A stretch of DNA of 64,000 bases from Desulfobacterium sp. GTDB lineage: Bacteria > Desulfobacterota > Desulfobacteria > Desulfobacterales > Desulfobacteraceae. How positions within the stretch are numbered: position 1 is the first letter of the stretch; the number at the start of each line of letters is the position of its first letter. Positions 42,470 through 51,800 of the stretch are shown piece after piece. The position numbers and the translations under genes are program-made. The stretch covers positions 268,936 to 332,935 of the forward strand of contig JAQYWC010000001.1 in the NCBI GenBank assembly GCA_030145245.1, given 5' to 3'. Below the pieces are notes generated by a model. It had not been told where the DNA came from, made no database searches, and worked only from the letters and a program-made list of their open reading frames with translations.

Positions 42470-44338
42470 TTAATACCGCCCAAGGATTCTCAGGATTTCT
42501 GTTTTTTTCTTAAGATCAGCCATCATGGGAGACAGGGCATCACTTAAGATATCCGCTTCAAGATCCGCATAAAACATGTATTCCCAGGGTTTCCCCAGTA
42601 TGGGTCTTGACTCCAGCTTGACCAGATTGATGCCATGCTGGGAAAAGACCTTCATGACTGCATACAGGGCACCGGGTTTGTTGCCTGTTGAGAAAATGAT
42701 TGAACTCTTTCCGACTTTTTTAATCCCCTTGTATTCTTTGGCAATGATGGCAAACCGGGTATAGTTCCTCGGGTTGTCCTCAATGGAGTCTTCAATTACC
42801 TTCAGATTATAGATGTCGGCTTCCATGGCCGTTCCGATGGCTGCCGTCGTGGTATCGGAGGTGTCTTTGATATGTTTTACCGCACTTGAGTATGCCTTGA
42901 CAGGTACCGCCTCAACTCCGGGACACTGGTCCAGGAAATTCTTACACTGGGAAAATGCCGGCGGTGATGCCAGGATCTTTTTAATGGCTTTTTTATCCAT
43001 GGTGCCGTGGGCAATGAGGGCATGTTTTATCCGGATGGTAACTTCACCGATTATTTTCAGATCATACTCCTGGAGCAGGTCGAAATTTTCATGGATGGAA
43101 CCGGAAAGGGAATTTTCAACCGGAACAATCCCGTATTCAACGCTTCCTTTTTCGCAGGCATTGAAAATGTCGCGAAAACTTTCCATGGGGACCGGGGTCA
43201 CATCATCGCCAAAATAGGACAGGCTGGCTTTATGGCTGTAGGCGCCGTTTTCACCGATAAAGGCGGCGGTTTTTGCTGCCCCCTTGGCTAGTTCACTGAT
43301 CACCTCGGATTTTTTCAAATAGTCAAAATCCATCTGCTTGCCCACAACCGGTGCAATGACATACAAATCCCGGGTCAATTGGCCGAACTGCTCCGGATAC
43401 AGGCTTTGGGGGCCATCGGACAGGGCGTTATCCGGGTCGTTATGGACTTCGATCATCAGGGCGTCTGCGCCTGCGGCAACCGCAGCCCTTGCCATGGGGC
43501 TGACCTTTTCACGGATACCCGTAGCGTGGCTTGGGTCGATTACAATGGGAAGGTGGGTCAGCTGTTTCAATACCGGAATGGCAGAAAGGTCCAGGGTGTT
43601 CCGGGTATAGGGCTCAAAGGTCCGGATGCCCCGTTCACAGAGAATGACATCATTGTTTCCACCGGCCATGATATACTCTGCCGACATGAGCCATTCCTGG
43701 ATGGTGGAGGCAAGTCCCCGTTTGAGAACAACCGGTTTGCTCATTTTCCCCACACATTTGAGCAGCTCAAAATTCTGCATGTTCCTGGCGCCGATCTGCA
43801 CCGCATCCACATACTTTTCCATGAGCTCGGCCTGGGCAGGTGAGGTGATCTCGGTTACCACCCCCAGCCCTGTTTCTTCCCGGACATCTGCAAGGATCTT
43901 CAGGCCCTCTTCTTCAAGTCCCTGGAAGGAATAGGGCGAAGATCTTGGTTTGAAGGCTCCGCCCCTGAATAAAGCCGCACCGTATTTTTTTACTTCCTTT
44001 GCAATGGTCATGGCCTGGGTTGGGTTTTCAATGGCACAAGGGCCCGCAATAACAACGATCCGGTCACCGCCGACCACCACATTGCCGATTTTTACCATTG
44101 AGTCTTCGGATTTAAATTCCCGGCTGACAAGCTTGTAAGACGTTTTAATGGCCTGGGCATCCTTTACCCCTTCCATCTGCCTGTATTCTTCAAGGGATTT
44201 TTTGTTGTTGGCGATGATACCGATAACCGTCCGGCCGGCATCAATGATCTCCCGGGTAATACACCCGTCATGGGACAGCACGGAGGTTATATTATCTTTC
44301 TGCTTCTGTGTAATCTTGTTGTCTAAAATAAGTATCAT
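42470..44338 (-). CDS. DAHP synthase - prephenate dehydratase fusion with ACT domain
   Basis: A 622-residue bifunctional enzyme covering the first step of the shikimate pathway and a late step of phenylalanine synthesis. Residues 1-~75 form a ferredoxin-like regulatory domain; ~80-335 a type I DAHP synthase ([15 protein letters not shown] [46 protein letters not shown]); ~347-525 a prephenate dehydratase ([40 protein letters not shown] with the catalytic TRF); ~540-622 an ACT domain with GALY and LESRP, the phenylalanine-binding motifs. AAAGGAGATC before ATG 44338 sets the start. Feedback by phenylalanine on both activities is plausible. No chorismate mutase domain is present, so that step must be elsewhere. 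Confidence 0.9.
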   Translation of the reverse strand: MILILDNKITQKQKDNITSVLSHDGCITREIIDAGRTVIGIIANNKKSLEEYRQMEGVKDAQAIKTSYKLVSREFKSEDSMVKIGNVVVGGDRIVVIAGPCAIENPTQAMTIAKEVKKYGAALFRGGAFKPRSSPYSFQGLEEEGLKILADVREETGLGVVTEITSPAQAELMEKYVDAVQIGARNMQNFELLKCVGKMSKPVVLKRGLASTIQEWLMSAEYIMAGGNNDVILCERGIRTFEPYTRNTLDLSAIPVLKQLTHLPIVIDPSHATGIREKVSPMARAAVAAGADALMIEVHNDPDNALSDGPQSLYPEQFGQLTRDLYVIAPVVGKQMDFDYLKKSEVISELAKGAAKTAAFIGENGAYSHKASLSYFGDDVTPVPMESFRDIFNACEKGSVEYGIVPVENSLSGSIHENFDLLQEYDLKIIGEVTIRIKHALIAHGTMDKKAIKKILASPPAFSQCKNFLDQCPGVEAVPVKAYSSAVKHIKDTSDTTTAAIGTAMEADIYNLKVIEDSIEDNPRNYTRFAIIAKEYKGIKKVGKSSIIFSTGNKPGALYAVMKVFSQHGINLVKLESRPILGKPWEYMFYADLEADILSDALSPMMADLKKKTEILRILGRY

Positions 44339-44389
44339 TTTTGATCTCCTTTCAATGGGACCTGGCAAAAATAATGGTTTTTAGCCCAT

Positions 44390-44531
44390 AAAAAAAGGCC
44401 CCGTACGGCGTTTTTTTCCACCCAGGGTCTCTATTCGTTTTGTTTTTTATTGATCCGGTCTGATGGTCTTATGCATTGGATTAATCAAAATGAGTATAGG
44501 TTAGATTAGAGACCCTGCCAGGCAGTGTCAA
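44390..44531 (-). promoter_or_regulatory. Leader/promoter of the DAHP synthase fusion with paired inverted repeats
   Basis: On the minus strand: TTGACA (44531-44526), 17-base spacer, TAATCT (44508-44503). An 11-base sequence CAGGGTCTCTA (44517-44507) in the spacer recurs in inverse orientation, TAGAGACCCTG, at 44433-44423 in the leader. The second copy can also pair (CCCUG with CGGGG, 44403-44399) into a hairpin followed by seven U (44396-44390). This suggests either two operator sites or an attenuator terminator. The 9-codon leader frame near 44475 is not aromatic-rich. Confidence 0.4.
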
Positions 44532-44977
44532 GTCAAAAAAAACATGGCCGGGCCTGTTGCTTCCGGTCATGGTTGGAACCGACACTATCAGCAAAGCAAA
44601 TAGCCGGGCAGGCAACCATAGAAACTAACGATTTGCATCTCCATGTGGGGTGAGATAAGCATGGCTTCACACTGACTGCTGTTATGAACGGAGAAGTTTA
44701 AAGGCAACGTTTTACCGGAGTAATATAGTGCATCCTGTTTCTCGAAAACACTGACGGAATTCAAGTAAGTACTGCCCGTGCATGGCAGACGCTCAGTATC
44801 CGGGGATTGAAGGATGATCAACACCAGCCATTAAAACGGCCCGCCTTCCAAAGACCGTCCTGTACACCTCCCCTGCTATGGTTGACCCATAAGGTCAATT
44901 GCGTCTGCTTGAAGTCATGAACGCTTGGATTGATAGCTGAAAAGAATGACATTCGAGAACAGCATCAAGGAGGTGCT
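44532..44977. other. Divergent intergenic region before the hydrogenase operon
   Basis: No gene that I can support; a 78-codon minus frame (44588-44824) has no recognisable motif. A dyad TTGACC-CATAA-GGTCAA (44882-44898), 80 bases before the hydrogenase start, is the clearest candidate for a regulator-binding site. No sigma-54 consensus was found here. AAGGAGG at 44968-44974 is the ribosome-binding site of the hydrogenase small subunit. Confidence 0.4.
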
Positions 44978-45922
44978 ATGCAAAAAACAGAGGAAAAAGA
45001 ATTTTATGACCGATTGGAAAAAAAAGGGGTCACCCGAAGGGATTTTCTGAAGTACTGCACGGGGCTGGCCGCTTCCATGGGCATCTCAGCCACCGGTGTG
45101 GTGCAGGTGGCCAACGCCATTGAACGGGCCGCTTCCGGGCCAAGACCGCCGGTTGTCTGGCTCCATTTTGGCGAGTGCACCGGCTGTTCAGAAGCCTTTT
45201 TGCGCACCCCCAATGTGGGGGCCATCATTCTGGAAACCATTTCGGTTGAATACCATGAAACCATCATGGCTGCCGCCGGTCATCAGGCGGAAAAATCACT
45301 TCACGAGGCCGTTGAGGCCCACAAGGGTAAATTTATCTGTATTGTGGAAGGCTCCATTGCAACGTCCTATAACGGCGCCTACGGAAAGGTGGGGGGCAGA
45401 ACCTTTCTTGAGATTGCCAGGGCGGTCATACCCAAGGCCGCTGCAACCATTGCCCTTGGCACCTGCGCCGCTTATGGCGGCATTCCGGCGGCGGCCCCCA
45501 ACCCGGGCGGTTACAAGGGCGTAACCGATGCCATCGGCGTTTCCACCATCAATCTTCCGGGGTGTCCCCCCAACCCCCTGAATTTGCTGTCAACCATTGT
45601 CAAATATCTCAACAAGGAAGCCATAGAACTTGATGAGTATGGCAGGCCCTTGTTCGCCTTTGCTGAGACCGTCCATGACAGATGTCCGCGGTTGAAACAT
45701 TTTGAAAATGATGAGTTTGTTGAAGAATTCGGCTCCAAGGAAGCCGAGCTGGGCTACTGTCTTTACAACCTGGGCTGTAAAGGCCCTGAAACCTATAATA
45801 ACTGTCCGACGGCAAAGTTCAATGAGGGAACAAGCTTTCCCATCCAGGCCGGTCATCCCTGCATCGGTTGCAGTGAGCCCGGGTTCTGGGACACCATGAC
45901 CCCGTTTTATGAGGAAATTTAG
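44978..45922 (+). CDS. Periplasmic [NiFe] hydrogenase small subunit
   Basis: A 314-residue electron-transfer subunit. The Tat signal TRRDFLKYCTG lies near residue 18 and directs export of the folded complex. The mature part has cysteine ligands for three iron-sulfur clusters: GECTGCSEAF (proximal), GTCAAYGGIP, LPGCPPNP, and in the C-terminal half HDRCPRLKHF, GYCLYNLGCKGP, NCPTAKF and HPCIGCSEPGFWD. There is no hydrophobic C-terminal helix, so the enzyme is soluble in the periplasm and probably reduces cytochrome c3, as in other sulfate reducers. AAGGAGG before ATG 44978 fixes the start. The large subunit follows about 100 bases later. Confidence 0.95.
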   Translation: MQKTEEKEFYDRLEKKGVTRRDFLKYCTGLAASMGISATGVVQVANAIERAASGPRPPVVWLHFGECTGCSEAFLRTPNVGAIILETISVEYHETIMAAAGHQAEKSLHEAVEAHKGKFICIVEGSIATSYNGAYGKVGGRTFLEIARAVIPKAAATIALGTCAAYGGIPAAAPNPGGYKGVTDAIGVSTINLPGCPPNPLNLLSTIVKYLNKEAIELDEYGRPLFAFAETVHDRCPRLKHFENDEFVEEFGSKEAELGYCLYNLGCKGPETYNNCPTAKFNEGTSFPIQAGHPCIGCSEPGFWDTMTPFYEEI

Positions 45923-46021
45923 CCTCCTTATAAATCCAGTAGATTGAACAGGTTAATTTTGTTGCCGACACATTTTCCAATCCATCAAAGTCGGAAAGAG
46001 ACATAAGAAAAGGACTGTATT

Positions 46022-47659
46022 ATGGGTAAAAGAATCATGATCGATCCCATTACCCGGATCGAAGGACATTTACGAATAGAAGTAGAGATTGAAAACAACA
46101 GGGTCAAGGATGCCTGGTGCTCGGGCCAGATGTTCCGGGGCATAGAGATGATGCTCAAGGGCAGGGATCCCCGGGACGCCCACCATTTTGTTCAGCGCTC
46201 CTGCGGGGTCTGCACCTATGTCCATGCCCTGTCGTCGGTCAGGGCGGTGGAGGATGCCTGCAAGATCACCATTCCCGACAATGCCCGCATCATCCGGAAT
46301 CTGATCCACGGTGCCCAGTTCCAGCACGATCACATTGTTCATTTTTATCATCTCCATGCCCTGGACTGGGTGGACATCGTGGATGCGTTGAGGGCCGACC
46401 CCGTGAAAACGGCCAAATTGTCAGAAAACGTCAGCGGAAGGCCGGCATCTGCGGAGTACTTCAAGACCACCCGGGAACGATTGAAGACCTTTGTGGAGAG
46501 TGGCCAGTTGGGACCCTTTAACAACGGTTACTGGGGGCATTCCGCCTATGTGCTTCCGCCCGAAGCCAACCTCATGGCTGCGGCCCATTACATTGAGGCG
46601 TTAAAGCTCCAGGCCAAAGCCGCCCGGATGCATGCCGTGTTTGGCGGCAAGAACCCCCATCCCCAGTTTCTGGTGGTGGGCGGGGTGACCTCGATCAAGG
46701 ACCTTAACAGTGACAGGATCACGGAATTTGAGGAGATCTGGAAGGAGACCAAGGCGTTTGTGGATGAGGTCTATATCCCGGACCTGATGGCCATCGCTTC
46801 CTTTTACAAGGACTGGGGGGGCATTGGCGGCAATAACCAGGCATTCCTTGCCTATGGCGATTATGCGGAAAACAGCTCGGAGACCCGGCTTGTCATGCCA
46901 TCGGGGTTCATACGAAAAGGGCTTAAGGTGGAGGATCTCAATGTGGACCTCATCACCGAGGATGTGACCCGGGCCTGGTATGAGAAAAGCCGGCCCAGCC
47001 ATCCCTATGCCGGTAAAACAGAGCCGATCAAAGGGGCGGTCCGCTACAATACCGATGATAAATATTCCTGGGTCAAGGCGCCCCGCTACGACGGACTTGC
47101 CGCCGAAGTCGGTCCCCTGGCCCGGATTCTTGTGGCCTATGGAAAGGGGGATTCCACAGCAATGCGCCTGGTGAACAAAACCCTTAAAAAGCTGGGCCTG
47201 GGCACAGACGCTTTGTTCTCAACCCTGGGAAGAACTGCTGCCAGGGGCCTTGAAACCATCGTGATCGGCGATGCCATGGAAGGCTGGCTGGATGAGCTCC
47301 GGGTCAACATTTCAAGGGGAGATAAGAAAACCTATCAGTCGTGGACCATGCCTGACAAGGCAAAGGGGTGTGGCTTGAACGATGTGCCCAGGGGAGCACT
47401 CGGTCACTGGATCGAGATCGAACATGGAAAAATTAAAAATTATCAGTACGTGGTCCCGTCCACCTGGAACTTCGGACCGGCAGATGCCCATGGAAAAAAG
47501 GGGCCTGTGGAGCGCTCCCTCATTGGGACGCCCATTGCAGATCCAAAGATGCCCCTGGAGATCCTCCGGACGATCCACTCCTATGATCCCTGCCTTGCCT
47601 GTGCCGTTCATGTGATCGATCCCCATACCAACGAAACCTACAAGGTCAGGGTGGTCTAA
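46022..47659 (+). CDS. Periplasmic [NiFe] hydrogenase large subunit
   Basis: A 545-residue catalytic subunit that holds the NiFe centre and oxidises H2. The two nickel-binding pairs are present: RSCGVCTYVH near residue 60 and DPCLACAVH near the end. It is a cysteine enzyme, not a selenocysteine [NiFeSe] form, because the last motif uses TGC codons. Fifteen residues after the final His (VIDPHTNETYKVRVV) form the C-terminal extension that a maturation protease removes; that protease is the next gene. The large subunit has no signal peptide and travels with the Tat-exported small subunit. Group 1 placement is from overall resemblance. Confidence 0.96.
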   Translation: MGKRIMIDPITRIEGHLRIEVEIENNRVKDAWCSGQMFRGIEMMLKGRDPRDAHHFVQRSCGVCTYVHALSSVRAVEDACKITIPDNARIIRNLIHGAQFQHDHIVHFYHLHALDWVDIVDALRADPVKTAKLSENVSGRPASAEYFKTTRERLKTFVESGQLGPFNNGYWGHSAYVLPPEANLMAAAHYIEALKLQAKAARMHAVFGGKNPHPQFLVVGGVTSIKDLNSDRITEFEEIWKETKAFVDEVYIPDLMAIASFYKDWGGIGGNNQAFLAYGDYAENSSETRLVMPSGFIRKGLKVEDLNVDLITEDVTRAWYEKSRPSHPYAGKTEPIKGAVRYNTDDKYSWVKAPRYDGLAAEVGPLARILVAYGKGDSTAMRLVNKTLKKLGLGTDALFSTLGRTAARGLETIVIGDAMEGWLDELRVNISRGDKKTYQSWTMPDKAKGCGLNDVPRGALGHWIEIEHGKIKNYQYVVPSTWNFGPADAHGKKGPVERSLIGTPIADPKMPLEILRTIHSYDPCLACAVHVIDPHTNETYKVRVV

Positions 47660-47681
47660 CCCTTCTTTTCATGCAGACGAT

Positions 47682-47715
47682 TTTCCCTGTCCCCTGGTAA
47701 CACGGGGCAGGGAAA
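47682..47715 (+). other. Intercistronic hairpin in the hydrogenase operon
   Basis: TTTCCCTGTCCC / GGGGCAGGGAAA, a 12-base stem with one G-U pair and a 10-base loop, between the large subunit and protease genes. There is no U-tract, so it more likely stabilises the upstream message or reduces protease expression than fully terminates. Confidence 0.5.
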
Positions 47716-47730
47716 GTAAGGAAACATACG

Positions 47731-48243
47731 ATGAAATCTGAAATCATTATTCTTGGCGTTGGCAACATTCTTTTTTCCGATGACGGACTGGGTATCCGGG
47801 TGGTCCGAAAACTGCTCGATCGGTATCGGTTCCCCGACGGTGTTACCGTGGTTGACGGAGGCGTGCTCGGAATAAACCTGCTCGGGGTCATTTCCCATGC
47901 CCGCCATCTCATTGTGGTGGACACCATTTTAAACAAGGGAAAACCAGGGGATCTTCACCGGCTTGCCGGCCAGGAGATTCCCAACAGGATCCTTGCCAAA
48001 AACTCCTTGCACCAGGTGGATCTGCTGGAGGCGCTTACCCTGTGCCGGTTGTTGGACCATGTTCCGGAAACAGTGATCCTGGGCATAGAACCCAGTGACC
48101 TTGAAACCCTTGCCACCGAGCTGACAGAACCGATCAAGGCCCAGGTGGACAACCTGGTTATCATGGTGCTGGAGGAGCTTCAATCCCTTGGGATCTCCTC
48201 CATTGGAGTCTCCGATTCTCCAATGGAGGCGGAAACGCCATGA
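47731..48243 (+). CDS. Hydrogenase maturation endopeptidase (HyaD/HybD/HynC family)
   Basis: A 170-residue cytoplasmic protease that clips the C-terminal extension of the hydrogenase large subunit after nickel insertion. It begins EIIILGVGNILFSDDGLGIR, where the Glu/Asp residues of GNxLxxDDGxG bind the nickel, followed by VTVVDGGVLGINLL and HLIVVDTI, and GIEPSDLETL later, all family features. Its position directly after the large subunit gene matches other hydrogenase operons. The last codons contain a perfect inverted repeat (48197-48229), so the message end is structured. Confidence 0.93.
   Translation: MKSEIIILGVGNILFSDDGLGIRVVRKLLDRYRFPDGVTVVDGGVLGINLLGVISHARHLIVVDTILNKGKPGDLHRLAGQEIPNRILAKNSLHQVDLLEALTLCRLLDHVPETVILGIEPSDLETLATELTEPIKAQVDNLVIMVLEELQSLGISSIGVSDSPMEAETP
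48197..48229. repeat. Inverted repeat inside the end of the protease gene
   Basis: CCTCCATTGGAG / CTCCAATGGAGG, 12 bases perfect, loop 9 bases, within the last codons of the hydrogenase protease gene. It may terminate or protect the hydrogenase transcript. Confidence 0.55.
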
Positions 48244-48347
48244 TTGTTGATTCCAGGTGATGGTTGTATCCGCACGTTTTTTTTAATCCCGGGTGAACGG
48301 GGCCTGGAGATTCACATGCTATGGCTGAGTAATCAATTCTGAACATG

Positions 48348-48746
48348 TTAGACCCTTTTTATCTTCTCAACGGTCTCCTGGCAGGAGCGGCAGCGGACGG
48401 CATGGAGGAGCACCTGAAGCCGGGCCGGCCGAATCCACCGGCGGCAATCCAGGCAACGCCCGTATTTTCCCTCCTTGATACGGGCAAGGGCCTGCTCTAT
48501 TGATTCCACCTCTTTCAGCTTCAGTTTTATGTAAGAGAGAACTGTGGACTCTTCCAGTTCCGCCAGGGCCTTGTCGGAATCGTCCCGTATGGCCTCTATC
48601 AAGTCGTGATATTCCTTTCCGGCATCCTCCCTGAGATCCTCCTCGATTGCCAGCCATAGCTCATCTTTCCGTTTCTGGAGGCTCTTCTTTATTTCTTCCA
48701 GCTCCTGCTTTGTCATACTCCTTCTGGTTTTAGGATCCTTAGTCAT
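48348..48746 (-). CDS. DksA/TraR family C4 zinc-finger protein
   Basis: A 132-residue cytoplasmic protein. The first ~85 residues form a charged coiled coil with an acidic tip region, and the C-terminal part carries CLDCRRWIRP...VRCRSC, a four-cysteine zinc finger of the DksA/TraR type. Such proteins enter the RNA polymerase secondary channel and tune transcription, often with ppGpp. The acidic residues at the coiled-coil tip are hard to place by eye, so DksA function is not certain. Two in-frame starts each have a ribosome-binding site: 48746 (AAAGGAG) and 48716 (AGAAGGAG). It converges with the hydrogenase operon. Confidence 0.85.
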   Translation of the reverse strand: MTKDPKTRRSMTKQELEEIKKSLQKRKDELWLAIEEDLREDAGKEYHDLIEAIRDDSDKALAELEESTVLSYIKLKLKEVESIEQALARIKEGKYGRCLDCRRWIRPARLQVLLHAVRCRSCQETVEKIKRV

Positions 48747-49194
48747 GGCCCTCTCCTTTTGGGTTTATAGTTTTGATAAGGCTGTTCCGTTTGAATAAAA
48801 GAGACTCGGCGGACGGCGAACGAAGCAACAGCAGATTCAACAGAGGGGGGATTTTTTTATGGAATATGGTTTGTCCATAACCTTTAAATGGATCATTGCA
48901 CTTAACAGGCTGTTTTTCAAATTAAAATTCGGAAGGCCGCTATGGGGGCAGGTACAGGTCTGCACCGCATCGAACCCTTTGGCTTATGAAATCCGACGTT
49001 CTAATTTTCATGGTTTTTCTCTTTATTTCTCGACATATCGTTTAAATCGCTTATACTGCGATATCTGTTTGTTAGCTTGAATCACCAAAGCAAATCGCCC
49101 AAGGACTGTCAACTCATTATCATTCTAAATGATTGATTTGTCTGTGCCAGGGGCCAATGAAAAAGATTTTGTTCCAGGGGAGCGTTCACCCGGT
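48747..49194. other. Intergenic region between dksA-like gene and lnt
   Basis: No supportable gene; a 73-codon plus frame (48859-49080) shows no motif or ribosome-binding site. The stretch is A/T-rich towards the right. TCATTATCATTCTAAATGAT near 49107-49127 is a partial dyad reminiscent of a Fur box but fits only one half well. Confidence 0.35.
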
Positions 49195-50727
49195 ATGTTT
49201 ACCGTATTGTCCATCCTGTCCGCAGCCGGCCTGGCCATGGCCTTTGGTTTCTGGCCCCTGGGTTTTGTGGCCCTGGCTCCTTTTTTCAAGGTCCTGGTCT
49301 GCGCCGGGAGTTCATTGCAGCGCTTCTGGTTTGGAATCGTATTTGGGGCTTTCCATGGGTGTTTCATGGGCCATTGGCTCATCCCCACACTGACCGTTCA
49401 TTTTGAAAAAAGCATTGGGTTTGCTATCCTCTTCTTCCTTTTGGCGGTTTGCGTTCCAACGACCCTTCTCTACGGCATCCTGTCCCTGTCCATCTCCTTC
49501 TTCCGATACCAGGGCTTCTGGTTTTATCTTCTGACCCTTCCCGCTCTCTGGACCCTGGCCGACCTGGCCAAGGAATGGCTTCCCTTTTTTATTCCCTGGG
49601 GGCTTGTGGGGTATGCGGTCCTTCCCTTTCAAACCTTTGCCCAGGCAGCGGATCTTGGCGGGGTTTACGGACTCACCTTCCTCATGGTTGCGGTCAACGC
49701 TCTGATCGCCTTCCTGTTCACAGGTACAGGGCAAACCGGGGAGGGGAGAGAAACAGGCCGGAAAAGAAGGCAGCAGCAGGCGACGGTTGTTATCTCCATT
49801 CTTTTTTTGATCCTTGTTCCCTGCATTTACGGTCTGGTGCGGATCGCCGCCTTTGAACCCCTGGTGGGTCCCGGGGAAAGCTGTTTTTCGGCGGTGGCCG
49901 TCCAGGGCAATTTCACCCCGAAAGACAAATGGAGCGGCAACGGTTTTCACCGGCGCCTCAACCGTTACCTGGATTTAAGCGGAAAAGCGGAGTCAAAAGT
50001 GGCCCGGCTCATCGTCTGGCCGGAAACGGTGCTGAACGCTCCACGGAAAGTGGACTCCCGGTTGCTTGGGGGGATCCGCGACCGCCTTTATGGCCGGGAT
50101 CTGCTGGTGAGCGGCGGCCTCAGGCAGGCCGATTCGGGCCATGGGGTCCATAATACCGCCTATCTCATCCCCGGCATGGGCAAGGTGCAATGGTATGACA
50201 AAAGGCGGCTTCTTCCCTATGGTGAGTCATTGGTTCTGAAACCGGTCCTGGGGAGGTTCGCCCGGGCCCCGGCCCAATTTGAACCTGGAACCCGTCCGGC
50301 GGTGATTCCCACCCACCTGGGGGCCATGGGGCTCTCCATCTGCTTTGAAGCCCTTTATCCCGAAGCCGTCAGGCAGAGCGTCGCAGGGGGGGCAGGTCTG
50401 TTGATCAACCTCTCCAACGATGCCTGGTTCGGGGCAGGAGCCATGCCCCGCCTTCACCTGGCCGTCTCGGCCATGCGGGCCATTGAGAACCGGCGTTTTA
50501 TGGTCAGGGCTGCCACCGGGGGCATCTCCGCTGTTATTTCACCCACCGGCGTACTGCTTACGGCATCAGCGATTGGAAAACCCGGGGCCGCCACCCACAA
50601 GGTGGCCATCCGGAAACAAACAAGTCCCTACACCCGGCTGGGAAACTGGGTTCCCCTGGGATCGGTTCTGCTCCTCATGGTGCAGCTGGCCGGGTCCGCC
50701 TTTGTTCCGGTCAGCTGCCGGCCTTGA
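49195..50727 (+). CDS. lnt: Apolipoprotein N-acyltransferase
   Basis: A 510-residue inner-membrane enzyme that adds the third acyl chain to the N-terminal cysteine of lipoproteins. Six to seven spans fill the first ~215 residues (AGLAMAFGFWPLGFVALAPF; LPFFIPWGLVGYAVLPFQ-like segment), then a nitrilase-like periplasmic domain with the catalytic triad: Glu in IVWPETVLNAP, Lys in WYDKRRLLPYGE, Cys in LSICFEALYPE. A frame upstream to 49129 exists, but AGGGGAGCG before ATG 49195 and the family start favour the shorter form. The 3' end overlaps the convergent lipase-chaperone gene by 17 bases. Nearby lipoprotein genes are natural substrates. Confidence 0.93.
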   Translation: MFTVLSILSAAGLAMAFGFWPLGFVALAPFFKVLVCAGSSLQRFWFGIVFGAFHGCFMGHWLIPTLTVHFEKSIGFAILFFLLAVCVPTTLLYGILSLSISFFRYQGFWFYLLTLPALWTLADLAKEWLPFFIPWGLVGYAVLPFQTFAQAADLGGVYGLTFLMVAVNALIAFLFTGTGQTGEGRETGRKRRQQQATVVISILFLILVPCIYGLVRIAAFEPLVGPGESCFSAVAVQGNFTPKDKWSGNGFHRRLNRYLDLSGKAESKVARLIVWPETVLNAPRKVDSRLLGGIRDRLYGRDLLVSGGLRQADSGHGVHNTAYLIPGMGKVQWYDKRRLLPYGESLVLKPVLGRFARAPAQFEPGTRPAVIPTHLGAMGLSICFEALYPEAVRQSVAGGAGLLINLSNDAWFGAGAMPRLHLAVSAMRAIENRRFMVRAATGGISAVISPTGVLLTASAIGKPGAATHKVAIRKQTSPYTRLGNWVPLGSVLLLMVQLAGSAFVPVSCRP

Positions 50728-51769
50728 GCCGATCCAATGTCTCTGCCATGACCTCCCGGCGCCGGCGGGCTTCGGCCTCTTCACCGAAAATGTTTTCCCG
50801 GAGATCGGAAATGGCGGCATCCCGCTTTTCCGGCGAGAGATCCGGATCGTTTTGGATGGCGGCAGTGGCTTCGGCGTAAGCGGCTTCCCTCTTTTTCTCT
50901 TCCGCCAGGGCACGGTCAACCGCTTCCAGGCGTGAAACCGTGTCGGCGGAGAAAAAGGTGCCCCGGAATTCCCGCACCATGGCCTCCTGGTCCTCCGGGT
51001 CCACGGCTTCCATATCCCGCTCATACATGGCCAGTTTTTCCCGGTAACGCTGATAGGGCTTTGGAACCTCTTCCACCGCTCCCGCCTCATCTCCCCACAT
51101 GGCCTGGTTGAGTTCCTGGATGCGGGCCTCCTTCTCAATCCCGTACATCTCCGGATCGACCACGATGGCCGAACGCCTTACGACATACTCACGGGATTTC
51201 ACTTCGGCCCCGTAGAGAAGATCTGCCAACTCCTCCCCCAGGGTGTAGCGCCTGAAATCGTGCATGCGCCGCAAATGGGCAAGCACGGCTTCGGGTCCAT
51301 GGGGCAGGGGCCAGGACGCGGTTTCAGCAGCCAGATCCGTCTCACAGTTGAGGAAATTTTCGTACACAGCATAAAGAGCCCGGGCCTCCTCCGGGGGCAT
51401 CATGGAAAGGAGGTAAGCCAGGACCTGTTCCAGGTGGGTCGACAGATCCTTCCCCTTTTCAAAACGCCCCATGAGGTGCCTGAAAAAACCGATGGTGGTG
51501 TAGTCGACCAAAGCAACCCCGGATACCGGAGACGATGTCCCGGTGTCTGATGCGTTCGCTTTTGACGATGGCTTTCGGATCTTTTCTTCAACTGCCTGGG
51601 GCGTTGCAGGAGAAGGATGCCTGGACCTGGCCTTTTGGACCAGGTCCAGGGTAATGGCCTTGGAATCGGGAATGATATAGCCGTCCCGGGCGGCTCGTTC
51701 TCGGACCATGCCAGCCAGGAGCAGTCCCAAAAAGACGAGAACCAACATTTTTTTATAGGGCATGCGCAT
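50711..51769 (-). CDS. Lipase-specific foldase (lipase chaperone)
   Basis: A 352-residue periplasmic chaperone anchored in the inner membrane by one N-terminal span (MLVLVFLGLLLAGMV). After a variable Pro/Ser-rich linker comes the mostly helical folding domain; FFRHLMGRFEKGKDLSTHLE and LLYGAEVKSREYVVRRSAIV match the proteobacterial lipase chaperone family. It is needed for the secreted lipase to reach its active fold. The gene lies 31 bases after the lipase gene, the usual lipase-foldase order. The sequence continues in coiled-coil helices to the end. Confidence 0.88.
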   Translation of the reverse strand: MRMPYKKMLVLVFLGLLLAGMVRERAARDGYIIPDSKAITLDLVQKARSRHPSPATPQAVEEKIRKPSSKANASDTGTSSPVSGVALVDYTTIGFFRHLMGRFEKGKDLSTHLEQVLAYLLSMMPPEEARALYAVYENFLNCETDLAAETASWPLPHGPEAVLAHLRRMHDFRRYTLGEELADLLYGAEVKSREYVVRRSAIVVDPEMYGIEKEARIQELNQAMWGDEAGAVEEVPKPYQRYREKLAMYERDMEAVDPEDQEAMVREFRGTFFSADTVSRLEAVDRALAEEKKREAAYAEATAAIQNDPDLSPEKRDAAISDLRENIFGEEAEARRRREVMAETLDRLKAGS

Positions 51770-51800
51770 TTTGAAATTCCTTCCGGTTGGCCTAATATCC

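Noticed and set aside
44588..44824. A 78-codon minus-strand gene between the DAHP synthase fusion and the hydrogenase operon.
   Set aside because: No motif, no convincing ribosome-binding site and composition typical of chance frames.
46022..47659. A selenocysteine [NiFeSe] hydrogenase.
   Set aside because: The C-terminal metal motif DPCLACAVH is encoded with ordinary cysteine codons and no in-frame TGA is present.
49107..49135. Fur-box-like sequence TCATTATCATTCTAAATGAT before lnt.
   Set aside because: Only one half-site fits the Fur consensus and the gene downstream has no link to iron.
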